Below, piece after piece: positions 47,433 to 59,078 of a stretch of 64,000 bases of DNA (within the stretch, counting starts at the first letter, position 1; every line of letters starts with the position of its first letter). A model generated the notes under the pieces. The model searched no databases. It was not told the DNA's origin and saw only the letters and a program-made list of their open reading frames with translations. The translations under genes and the position numbers were made by a program. Origin of the DNA: Alitta virens (Eukaryota > Annelida > Polychaeta > Phyllodocida > Nereididae); NCBI GenBank assembly GCA_932294295.1, contig OW028582.1:5079515-5143514 (forward strand). The letters run 5' to 3'.

Positions 47433-50400
47433 GCTTGTACAACATTGTGAGAAGTTACGTTAGGCAGCTGACACTTCTCAGACACATCCGGGTGCTGCGA
47501 TTGGATCCATGAAAGTCCAGCCGACTGGACTTGGCTGTGGGGTTGAGTGAGTGGCACTCGTCTGGAACAACAGTCTCATCTCATATTTGTCCAGAATCCG
47601 CCTTGTCTGGTAGTACGCGTGTATGAGGTATAGTACCGCTGCAGGAGTTGGTCTAGTGCGGACAGGTGACCTTGTGCTGACACGCCGCAGCCCGTTGTGG
47701 CGCACCAGATGACGAAATTGACCTGGTTGTGCCAGAACTGCATCGGACTAGAGTTCCAAGCTTGTACAACGTTGTCAGAAGTTACGTTAGGCAGCTGACA
47801 CTTCTCAGACACATCCGGGTGCCGCGTTTGGATCCATGAAAGTCCAGCCGACTGGACTTGGCTGTGGGGTTGAGTGAGTGGCACTCGTCTGGAACAAGAG
47901 TCTCATCTTTGTTCTCGGCCCCGACCCGGATTCAGGTGACATTTCGCTTTGTCGTGGTGTTGATGACTTTGTAGCAGTGAAAGACGTCGCTGTCGTTGTC
48001 GTCTTTTTCACAGTGGTTCGGCCGAGGGTTGCGTGGAATTCAGGGTGGCTGTGAATTTCAGATGCACAATGACATCGTGGGCGCCGTCATTGGGGGATTT
48101 TGGATTTTGGTCGAGCACGCTCGGGTTGTTCGTCACTACAACTGACTGGCGCACACCTTACACAACATGGGGATCCCTGAGGAGCCTGTATGGGTTGACC
48201 TTGCATCCGTATTGACTTGCAGTCATTATTAGCTCCGCTATATATCACTATTGGAGCCTTTATCTCGTCCAGAATCGGCCTTGTCTGGTAGTATGCGTGT
48301 AAGAGGTATAGTACCACTGCAGGAGTTGGTCTAGTGCAGACAGGTTATCTTGCGTTGACACGCCGCAGCCCGATGTGGCGCACCAGATGACGAAATTGAC
48401 CTGGTTGTGCCAGAACTGCATCGGCTAGAGTTTCAAGCTTGTACAACTTTGTCAGAAGTTACGTTAGGCAGCTGACACTTCTCAGACACATACGGGTGCC
48501 GCGTTTGGATCCATGAAAGTCCAGCCGACTGGACTTGGCTGTGGGGTTGAGTCAGTGGCACTCGTCTGGAACAACAGTCTCATCTCATATTTGTCCAGAA
48601 TCCGCCTTGTCTGGTAGTACGCGTGTATGAGGTATAGTACCGCTGCAGGAGTTGGTGTAGTGCGGACAGGTGATTTTGAGCTGACACGCCGCAGCCCTTT
48701 GTGGCGCACCAGATGACGAAATTGACCTGGTTGTGCCAGAACTGCATCGGACTAGGGTTCCAAGCTTGTACAACATTGTGAGAAGTTACGTTAGGCAGCT
48801 GACACTTCTCAGACATATCCGGGTGCCGCGTTTGGATCCATGAAAGTCCAGCCGACTGGACTTGGCTGTGGGGTTGAGTGAGTGGCACTCGTCTGGAACA
48901 ACAGTATCATCTTTGTTCTCGGCCCCGACCCGGATTCAGGTGACATTTCGCTTGGTCGTGGTGTTGATGACTTTGTAGCAGTGAAAGACGTCGCTGTCGT
49001 TGTCGTCTTTTTCAGTGGTTCGGCCGAGGTTCTGGACCATGGTCTGTCCTGTGGGGGTTGCGTGAAATTCAGGGTGGCTGTGAATTTCAGATGCACAATG
49101 ACATCGTGGGCGCCGTCATTGGGGGATTTTGGATTTTGGTCGAGCACGCTCGGGTTGTTCGTCACTACAACTGTCTGACACACTTTACACAACAAGGGGA
49201 TCCCTGAGGAGCCTGTATGGGTTGACCTTGCATCCGTATTGACTTGCAGTCATTATTAGCTCTGCTATATATCACTATTGGAGCCTGTATCTCGTCCAGA
49301 TTCGGCCTTGTCTGGTAGTAAGCGTGTAAGAGTTATAGTACCGCTGCAGGAGTTGGTCTAGTGCGGACAGGTGATCTTGCGCTGACACGCCGCAGCCCGT
49401 TGTGGCGCACCAGATGACGAAATTGACCTGGTTGTGCCAGAACTGCATCGGACTAGAGTTCCAAGCTTGTACAACGTTGTCAGAAGTTACGTTAGGCAGC
49501 TGACACTTCTCAGACACATCCGGGTGCCGCGTTTGGATCCATGAAAGTCCAGCCGACTGGACTTGGCTGTGGGGTTGAGTGAGTGGCACTCGTCTGGAAC
49601 AACAGTCTTATCTCATCTTATGTTCAGAATCCGCCTTGTCTGGTAGTACGCGTGTAAGAGGTATAGTACCGCTGCAGGAGTTGGTCTAGTGCGGACAGGT
49701 GACCTTGTGCTGACACGCCGCAGCCCGTTGTAGCGCACCAGATGACGAAATTGACCTGGTTGTGCCAGAACTGCATCGGACTAGAGTTCCAAGCTTGTAC
49801 AACGTTGTCAGAAGTTACGTTAGGCAGCTGACACTTCTCAGACACATCCGGGTGCCGCGTTTGGATCCATGAAAGTCCTGCCGACTGGACTTGGCTGTGG
49901 GGTTGAGTGAGTGGCACTCGTCTGGAACAACAGTATCATCTTTGTTCTCGGCCCCGACCCGGATTCAGGTGACATTTTGCTTGGTCGTGGTGTTGATGAC
50001 TTTGTAGCAGTGAAAGACGTCGCTGTCGTTGTCGTCTTTTTCAGTGGTTCGGCCGAGGTTCTGGACCATGGTCTGTCCTGTGGGGGTTGCGTGAAATTCA
50101 GGGTGGCTGTGAATTTCAGATGCACAATGACATCGTGGGCGCCGTCATTGGGGGATTTTAGATTTTGGTCGAGCACGCTCGGGTTGTTCGTCACTACAAC
50201 TGTCTGACACACTTTACACAACAAGGGGATCCCTGAGGAGCCTGGATGGGTTGACCTTGCATCCGTATTGACTTGCAGTCATTATTAGCTCTGCTATATA
50301 TCACTATTGGAGCCTGTATCTCGTCCAGAATTGGCCTTGTCTGGTAGTATGCGTGTAAGAGGTATAGTACCGCTGCAGGAGTTGGTCTAGTGCGGACAGG

Positions 50401-50493
50401 TGATCTTGCGCTGACACGCCGCAGCCCGTTGTGGCGCAACAGATGATGAAATTGACCTGGTTGTGCCAGAACTGCATCGGACTAGAGTTCCAA
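47433..50493 (+). repeat. Partial HOR copy H5 (Sa-M-Sb-L2-S'-L2)
   Basis: Monomers start at 47433, 47760, 48437, 48764, 49465 and 49793. These are the first six monomers (3,061 bp) of the 4,471-bp HOR. The two terminal L1 monomers are missing and another L2 follows at 50494. Confidence 0.92.
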
Positions 50494-52226
50494 GCTTGTA
50501 CAACATTGTGAGAAGTTACGTTAGGCAGCTGACACTTCTCAGACACATCCGGGTGCCGCGTTTGGATCCATGAAAGTCCAGCCGACTGGACTTGGCTGTG
50601 GGGTTGAGTGAGTGGCACTCGTCTGGAACAACAGTATCATCTTTGTTCTCGGCCCCGACCCGGATTCAGGTGACATTTTGCTTGGTCGTGGTGTTGATGA
50701 CTTTGTAGCAGTGAAAGACGTCGCTGTCGTTGTCGTCTTTTTCAGTGGTTCGGCCGAGGTTCTGGACCATGGTCTGTCCTGTGGGGGTTGCGTGAAATTC
50801 AGGGTGGCTGTGAATTTCAGATGCACAATGACATCGTGGGCGCCGTCATTGGGGGATTTTAGATTTTGGTCGAGCACGCTCGGGTTGTTCGTCACTACAA
50901 CTGTCTGACACACTTTACACAACAAGGGGATCCCTGAGGAGCCTGGATGGGTTGACCTTGCATCCGTATTGACTTGCAGTCATTATTAGCTCTGCTATAT
51001 ATCACTATTGGAGCCTGTATCTCGTCCAGAATTGGCCTTGTCTGGTAGTATGCGTGTAAGAGGTATAGTTCCGCTGCAGGAGTTGGTCTAGTGCGGACAG
51101 GTGATCTTGCGCTGACACGCCGCAGCCCGTTGTGGCGCAACAGATGATGAAATTGACCTGGTTGTGCCAGAACTGCATCGGACTAGAGTTCCAAGCTTGT
51201 ACAACATTGTGAGAAGTTACGTTAGGCAGCTGACACTTCTCAGACACATCCGGGTGCTGCGATTGGATCCATGAAAGTCCAGCCGACTGGACTTGGCTGT
51301 GGGGTTGAGTGAGTGGCACTCGTCTGGAACAACAGTCTCATCTCATATTTGTCCAGAATCCGCCTTGTCTGGTAGTACGCGTGTATGAGGTATAGTACCG
51401 CTGCAGGAGTTGGTCTAGTGCGGACAGGTGACCATGTGCTGACACGCCGCAGCCCGTTGTGGCGCACCAGATGATGAAATTGACCTGGTTGTGCCAGAAC
51501 TGCATCGGACTAGAGTTACAAGCTTGTACAACGTTGTCAGAAGTTACGTTAGGCAGCTGACACTTCTCAGACACATCCGGGTGCCGCGTTTGGATCCATG
51601 AAAGTCCAGCCGACGGGACTTGGCTGTGGGGTTGAGTGAGTGGCACTCGTCTGGAACAACAGTCTCATCTTTGTTCTCGGCCCCGACCCGGATTCAGGTG
51701 ACATTTCGCTTGGTCGTGGTGTTGATGACTTTGTAGCAGTGAAAGACGTCGCTGTCATTGTCGTCTTTTTCACAGTGGTTCGGCCGAGGTTCTGGACCAT
51801 GGTCTGTCCTGAGGGGGTTGCGTGAAATTCAGGGTGGCTGTGAATTTCATATGCACAGTGACATCGTGGGCGCCATCATTGGGGGATTTTGGATTTTGGT
51901 CGAGCACGCTCGGGTTGTTCGTCACTACAACTGACTGGCGCACACTTTACACAACAAGCGGATACCTGAGGAGCATGTATGGGTTGAACTTGCATCCGTA
52001 TTGACTTGCAGTCATTATTAGCTCTGCTATATATCACTATTGGAGCCTTTATCTCGTCCAGAATCGGCCTTGTCTGGTAGTACGCGTGTAAGAGGTATAG
52101 TACCGCTGCAGGAGTTGGTCTAGTGCGGACAGGTGCTTTTGAGCTGACACGCCGCAGCCCGTTGTGGCGCACCAGATGACGAAATTGACCTGGTTGTGCC
52201 AGAACTGCATCGGACTAGAGTTCCAA
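50494..52226 (+). repeat. L2-Sa-L1 block repeated from 44321-46053
   Basis: Monomers start at 50494 (L2), 51195 (chimeric Sa) and 51522 (L1). The order and diagnostic bases match 44321-46053 at an offset of 6,173 bp, including the Sa-to-L1 joint with GAGTTACAAG. Private changes are GTATAGTTCCG at about 51064-51074 and GTGACCATGTG at about 51427-51437. Confidence 0.88.
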
Positions 52227-55200
52227 GCTTGTACAACATTGTGAGAAGTTACGTTAGGCAGCTGACACTTCTCAGACACATCCGGGTGCCGCGTTTGGAT
52301 CCATGAAAGTCCAGCCGACTGGACTTGGCTGTGCGGTTGAGTGAGTGGCACTCGTCTGGAACAACAGTCTCATCTTTGTTCCTGGCCCCGACCCGGATTC
52401 AGGTGACATTTCGCTTTGTCGTGGTGTTGATGACTTTGTAGCAGTGAAAGACGTCGCTGTCGTTGTCGTCTTTTTCACAGTGGTTCGGCCGAGGGTTGCG
52501 TGGAATTCAGGGTGGCTGTGAATTTCAGATGCACAATGACATCGTGGGCGCCGTCATTGGGGGATTTTGGATTTTGGTCGAGCACGCTCGGGTTGTTCGT
52601 CACTACAACTGACTGGCGCACACCTTACACAACATGGGGATCCCTGAGGAGCCTGTATGGGTTGACCTTGCATCCGTATTGACTTGCAGTCATTATTAGC
52701 TCCGCTATATATCACTATTGGAGCCTTTATCTCGTCCAGAATCGGCCTTGTCTGGTAGTATGCGTGTAAGAGGTATAGTACCACTGCAGGAGTTGGTCTA
52801 GTGCAGACAGGTTATCTTGCGTTGACACGCCGCAGCCCGATGTGGCGCACCAGATGACGAAATTGACCTGGTTGTGCCAGAACTGCATCGGCTAGAGTTT
52901 CAAGCTTGTACAACTTTGTCAGAAGTTACGTTAGGCAGCTGACACTTCTCAGACACATACGGGTGCCGCGTTTGGATCCATGAAAGTCCAGCCGACTGGA
53001 CTTGGCTGTGGGGTTGAGTCAGTGGCACTCGTCTGGAACAACAGTCTCATCTCATATTTGTCCAGAATCCGCCTTGTCTGGTAGTACGCGTGTATGAGGT
53101 ATAGTACCGCTGCAGGAGTTGGTGTAGTGCGGACAGGTGATTTTGAGCTGACACGCCGCAGCCCTTTGTGGCGCACCAGATGACGAAATTGACCTGGTTG
53201 TGCCAGAACTGCATCGGACTAGGGTTCCAAGCTTGTACAACATTGTGAGAAGTTACGTTAGGCAGCTGACACTTCTCAGACACATCCGGGTGCCGCGTTT
53301 GGATCCATGAAAGTCCAGCCGACTGGACTTGGCTGTGGGGTTGAGTGAGTGGCACTCGTCTGGAACAACAGTATCATCTTTGTTCTCGGCCCCGACCCGG
53401 ATTCAGGTGACATTTCGCTTGGTCGTGGTGTTGATGACTTTGTAGCAGTGAAAGACGTCGCTGTCGTTGTCGTCTTTTTCAGTGGTTCGGCCGAGGTTCT
53501 GGACCATGGTCTGTCCTGTGGGGGTTGCGTGAAATTCAGGGTGGCTGTGAATTTCAGATGCACAATGACATCGTGGGCGCCGTCATTGGGGGATTTTGGA
53601 TTTTGGTCGAGCACGCTCGGGTTGTTCGTCACTACAACTGTCTGACACACTTTACACAACAAGGGGATCCCTGAGGAGCCTGTATGGGTTGACCTTGCAT
53701 CCGTATTGACTTGCAGTCATTATTAGCTCTGCTATATATCACTATTGGAGCCTGTATCTCGTCCAGATTCGGCCTTGTCTGGTAGTAAGCGTGTAAGAGT
53801 TATAGTACCGCTGCAGGAGTTGGTCTAGTGCGGACAGGTGATCTTGCGCTGACACGCCGCAGCCCGTTGTGGCGCACCAGATGACGAAATTGACCTGGTT
53901 GTGCCAGAACTGCATCGGACTAGAGTTCCAAGCTTGTACAACGTTGTCAGAAGTTACGTTAGGCAGCTGACACTTCTCAGACACATCCGGGTGCCGCGTT
54001 TGGATCCATGAAAGTCCAGCCGACTGGACTTGGCTGTGGGGTTGAGTGAGTGGCACTCGTCTGGAACAACAGTCTTATCTCATCTTATGTTCAGAATCCG
54101 CCTTGTCTGGTAGTACGCGTGTAAGAGGTATAGTACCGCTGCAGGAGTTGGTCTAGTGCGGACAGGTGACCTTGTGCTGACACGCCGCAGCCCGTTGTAG
54201 CGCACCAGATGACGAAATTGACCTGGTTGTGCCAGAACTGCATCGGACTAGAGTTCCAAGCTTGTACAACGTTGTCAGAAGTTACGTTAGGCAGCTGACA
54301 CTTCTCAGACACATCCGGGTGCCGCGTTTGGATCCATGAAAGTCCTGCCGACTGGACTTGGCTGTGGGGTTGAGTGAGTGGCACTCGTCTGGAACAACAG
54401 TATCATCTTTGTTCTCGGCCCCGACCCGGATTCAGGTGACATTTTGCTTGGTCGTGGTGTTGATGACTTTGTAGCAGTGAAAGACGTCGCTGTCGTTGTC
54501 GTCTTTTTCAGTGGTTCGGCCGAGGTTCTGGACCATGGTCTGTCCTGTGGGGGTTGCGTGAAATTCAGGGTGGCTGTGAATTTCAGATGCACAATGACAT
54601 CGTGGGCGCCGTCATTGGGGGATTTTAGATTTTGGTCGAGCACGCTCGGGTTGTTCGTCACTACAACTGTCTGACACACTTTACACAACAAGGGGATCCC
54701 TGAGGAGCCTGGATGGGTTGACCTTGCATCCGTATTGACTTGCAGTCATTATTAGCTCTGCTATATATCACTATTGGAGCCTGTATCTCGTCCAGAATTG
54801 GCCTTGTCTGGTAGTATGCGTGTAAGAGGTATAGTACCGCTGCAGGAGTTGGTCTAGTGCGGACAGGTGATCTTGCGCTGACACGCCGCAGCCCGTTGTG
54901 GCGCAACAGATGATGAAATTGACCTGGTTGTGCCAGAACTGCATCGGACTAGAGTTCCAAGCTTGTACAACATTGTGAGAAGTTACGTTAGGCAGCTGAC
55001 ACTTCTCAGACACATCCGGGTGCTGCGATTGGATCCATGAAAGTCCAGCCGACTGGACTTGGCTGTGGGGTTGAGTGAGTGGCACTTGTCTGGAACAACA
55101 GTCTCATCTTTGTTCTCGGCCCCGACCCGGATTCAGGTGACATTTCGCTTGGTCGTGGTGTTGATGACTTTGTAGCAGTGAAAGACGTCGCTGTCGTTGT

Positions 55201-55665
55201 CGTCTTTTTCACAGTGGTTCGGCCGAGGTTCTGGACCATGGTCTGTCCTGAGGGGGTTGCGTGAAATTCAGGGTGGCTGTGAATTTCATATGCACAGTGA
55301 CATCGTGGGCGCCATCATTGGGGGATTTTGGATTTTGGTCGAGCACGCTCGGGTTGTTCGTCACTACAACTGACTGGCGCACACTTTACACAACAAGGGG
55401 ATACCTGAGGAGCATGTATGGGTTGAACTTGCATCCGTATTGACTTGCAGTCATTATTAGCTCTGCTATATATCACTATTGGAGCCTTTATCTCGTCCAG
55501 AATCGGCCTTGTCTGGTAGTAAGCGTGTAAGAGGTATAGTACCGCTGCAGGAGTTGGTGTAGTGCGGACAGGTGATTTTGAGCTGACACGCCGCAGCCCT
55601 TTGTGGCGCACCAGATGACGAAATTGACCTGGTTGTGCCAGAACTGCATCGGACTAGGGTTCCAA
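52227..55665 (+). repeat. Partial HOR copy H6 (M-Sb-L2-S'-L2-L1), chimeric at both ends
   Basis: Monomers start at 52227, 52904, 53231, 53932, 54260 and 54961. The leading M combines the GGCTGTGCGG type (as at 46054) in its 5' part with an HOR-type 3' part (AGCTCCGC, ACCACTGCAGG, CGGCTAGAG). The closing L1 at 54961 starts like the first L1 of the HOR (GGCACTTGTC) but ends with an Sb-type block C. Confidence 0.88.
54961..55665 (+). repeat. Chimeric L1/Sb-type monomer
   Basis: Block A and the insert follow the first L1 of the HOR (CTGCGATTGG, GGCACTTGTC). Block C has the HOR Sb-type marks GTGTAGTGCGG, ATTTTGAGCTG, CCCTTTGTGG and CTAGGGTTCC. The next monomer is then an L2, as expected after Sb. 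GTAGTAAGCGTG at about 55516-55527 fits neither parent, so a third source or a private change is involved. Confidence 0.8.
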
Positions 55666-57723
55666 GCTTGTACAACATTGTGAGAAGTTACGTTAGGCAG
55701 CTGACACTTCTCAGACACATCCGGGTGCCGCGTTTGGATCCATGAAAGTCCAGCCGACTGGACTTGGCTGTGGGGTTGAGTGAGTGGCACTCGTCTGGAA
55801 CAACAGTATCATCTTTGTTCTCGGCCCCGACCCGGATTCAGGTGACATTTCGCTTGGTCGTGGTGTTGATGACTTTGTAGCAGTGAAAGACGTCGCTGTC
55901 GTTGTCGTCTTTTTCAGTGGTTCGGCCGAGGTTCTGGACCATGGTCTGTCCTGTGGGGGTTGCGTGAAATTCAGGGTGGCTGTGAATTTCAGATGCACAA
56001 TGACATCGTGGGCGCCGTCATTGGGGGATTTTGGATTTTGGTCGAGCACGCTCGGGTTGTTCGTCACTACAACTGTCTGACACACTTTACACAACAAGGG
56101 GATCCCTGAGGAGCCTGTATGGGTTGACCTTGCATCCGTATTGACTTGCAGTCATTATTAGCTCTGCTATATATCACTATTGGAGCCTGTATCTCGTCCA
56201 GATTCGGCCTTGTCTGGTAGTAAGCGTGTAAGAGTTATAGTACCGCTGCAGGAGTTGGTCTAGTGCGGACAGGTGATCTTGCGCTGACACGCCGCAGCCC
56301 GTTGTGGCGCACCAGATGATGAAATTGACCTGGTTGTGCCAGAACTGCATCGGACTAGAGTTCCAAGCTTGTACAACGTTGTCAGAAGTTACGTTAGGCA
56401 GCTGACACTTCTCAGACACATCCGAGGGGCGCGTTTGGATCCATGAAAGTCCAGCCGACTGGACTTGGCTGTGGGGTTGAGTGAGTGGCACTCGTCTGGA
56501 ACAACAGTCTTATCTCATCTTATGTTCAGAATCCGCCTTGTCTGGTAGTACGCGTGTAAGAGGTATAGTACCGCTGCAGGAGTTGGTCTAGTGCGGACAG
56601 GTGACCTTGTGCTGACACGCCGCAGCCCGTTGTAGCGCACCAGATGACGAAATTGACCTGGTTGTGCCAGAACTGCATCGGACTAGAGTTCCAAGCTTGT
56701 ACAACGTTGTCAGAAGTTACGTTAGGCAGCTGACACTTCTCAGACACATCCGGGTGCCGCGTTTGGATCCATGAAAGTCCTGCCGACTGGACTTGGCTGT
56801 GGGGTTGAGTGAGTGGCACTCGTCTGGAACAACAGTATCATCTTTGTTCTCGGCCCCGACCCGGATTCAGGTGACATTTCGCTTGGTCGTGGTGTTGATG
56901 ACTTTGTAGCAGTGAAAGACGTCGCTGTCGTTGTCGTCTTTTTCAGTGGTTCGGCCGAGGTTCTGGACCATGGTCTGTCCTGTGGGGGTTGCGTGAAATT
57001 CAGGGTGGCTGTGAATTTCAGATGCACAATGACATCGTGGGCGCCGTCATTGGGGGATTTTGGATTTTGGTCGAGCACGCTCGGGTTGTTCGTCACTACA
57101 ACTGTCTGACACACTTTACACAACAAGGGGATCCCTGAGGAGCCTGTATGGGTTGACCTTGCATCCGTATTGACTTGCAGTCATTATTAGCTCTGCTATA
57201 TATCACTATTGGAGCCTGTATCTCGTCCAGATTCGGCCTTGTCTGGTAGTAAGCGTGTAAGAGTTATAGTACCGCTGCAGGAGTTGGTCTAGTGCGGACA
57301 GGTGATCTTGCGCTGACACGCCGCAGCCCGTTGTGGCGCACCAGATGACGAAATTGACCTGGTTGTGCCAGAACTGCATCGGACTAGAGTTCCAAGCTTG
57401 TACAACGTTGTCAGAAGTTACGTTAGGCAGCTGACACTTCTCAGACACATCCGAGGGGCGCGTTTGGATCCATGAAAGTCCAGCCGACTGGACTTGGCTG
57501 TGGGGTTGAGTGAGTGGCACTCGTCTGGAACAACAGTCTTATCTCATCTTATGTTCAGAATCCGCCTTGTCTGGTAGTACGCGTGTAAGAGGTATAGTAC
57601 CGCTGCAGGAGTTGGTCTAGTGCGGACAGGTGACCTTGTGCTGACACGCCGCAGCCCGTTGTAGCGCACCAGATGACGAAATTGACCTGGTTGTGCCAGA
57701 ACTGCATCGGACTAGAGTTCCAA
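55666..57723 (+). repeat. Two tandem L2-S' units of 1,029 bp
   Basis: Monomers start at 55666 (L2), 56367 (S'), 56695 (L2) and 57396 (S'). Both S' copies carry the otherwise unseen cluster TCCGAGGGGCGCG where other monomers have TCCGGGTGCCGCG. The first L2 begins like the HOR L2 at 53231. The second begins with the GTCCTGCCG hairpin variant of the HOR's other L2 (as at 54260) but continues with GGGATTTTGG, so it is a chimera of the two. Confidence 0.9.
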
Positions 57724-59078
57724 GCTTGTACAACGTTGTCAGAAGTTACGTTAGGCAGCTGACACTTCTCAGACACATCCGGGTGCCGCGTTTGGATCCA
57801 TGAAAGTCCTGCCGACTGGACTTGGCTGTGGGGTTGAGTGAGTGGCACTCGTCTGGAACAACAGTATCATCTTTGTTCTCGGCCCCGACCCGGATTCAGG
57901 TGACATTTTGCTTGGTCGTGGTGTTGATGACTTTGTAGCAGTGAAAGACGTCGCTGTCGTTGTCGTCTTTTTCAGTGGTTCGGCCGAGGTTCTGGACCAT
58001 GGTCTGTCCTGTGGGGGTTGCGTGAAATTCAGGGTGGCTGTGAATTTCAGATGCACAATGACATCGTGGGCGCCGTCATTGGGGGATTTTAGATTTTGGT
58101 CGAGCACGCTCGGGTTGTTCGTCACTACAACTGTCTGACACACTTTACACAACAAGGGGATCCCTGAGGAGCCTGGATGGGTTGACCTTGCATCCGTATT
58201 GACTTGCAGTCATTATTAGCTCTGCTATATATCACTATTGGAGCCTGTATCTCGTCCAGAATTGGCCTTGTCTGGTAGTATGCGTGTAAGAGGTATAGTA
58301 CCGCTGCAGGAGTTGGTCTAGTGCGGACAGGTGATCTTGCGCTGACACGCCGCAGCCCGTTGTGGCGCAACAGATGATGAAATTGACCTGGTTGTGCCAG
58401 AACTGCATCGGACTAGAGTTCCAAGCTTGTACAACATTGTGAGAAGTTACGTTAGGCAGCTGACACTTCTCAGACACATCCGGGTGCTGCGATTGGATCC
58501 ATGAAAGTCCAGCCGACTGGACTTGGCTGTGGGGTTGAGTGAGTGGCACTCGTCTGGAACAACAGTCTCATCTCATATTTGTCCAGAATCCGCCTTGTCT
58601 GGTAGTACGCGTGTATGAGGTATAGTACCGCTGCAGGAGTTGGTCTAGTGCGGACAGGTGACCTTGTGCTGACACGCCGCAGCCCGTTGTGGCGCACCAG
58701 ATGACGAAATTGACCTGGTTGTGCCAGAACTGCATCGGACTAGAGTTCCAAGCTTGTACAACGTTGTCAGAAGTTACGTTAGGCAGCTGACACTTCTCAG
58801 ACACATCCGGGTGCCGCGTTTGGATCCATGAAAGTCCAGCCGACTGGACTTGGCTGTGGGGTTGAGTGAGTGGCACTCGTCTGGAACAACAGTCTCATCT
58901 CATATTTGTCCAGAATCCGCCTTGTCTGGTAGTACGCGTGTATGAGGTATAGTACCGCTGCAGGAGTTGGTCTAGTGCGGACAGGTGACCTTGTGCTGAC
59001 ACGCCGCAGCCCGTTGTGGCGCACCAGATGACGAAATTGACCTGGTTGTGCCAGAACTGCATCGGACTAGAGTTCCAA
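57724..59078 (+). repeat. L2-Sa-Sa junction block
   Basis: Monomers start at 57724 (L2), 58425 (Sa) and 58752 (chimeric short monomer). This is the only place in the window where two short monomers are adjacent. The second one begins with an M-type block A (ACAACGTTGTCAG, CCGCGTTTGG) and continues as Sa. Confidence 0.9.
58752..59078 (+). repeat. Chimeric short monomer (M block A joined to Sa)
   Basis: Block A up to at least 58819 is M-like (ACAACGTTGTCAG, CCGCGTTTGG). The linker CATATTT and block C are Sa type. The breakpoint lies between 58820 and about 58900, where M and Sa are indistinguishable. This produces the unique Sa-short tandem at 58425-59078. Confidence 0.85.
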
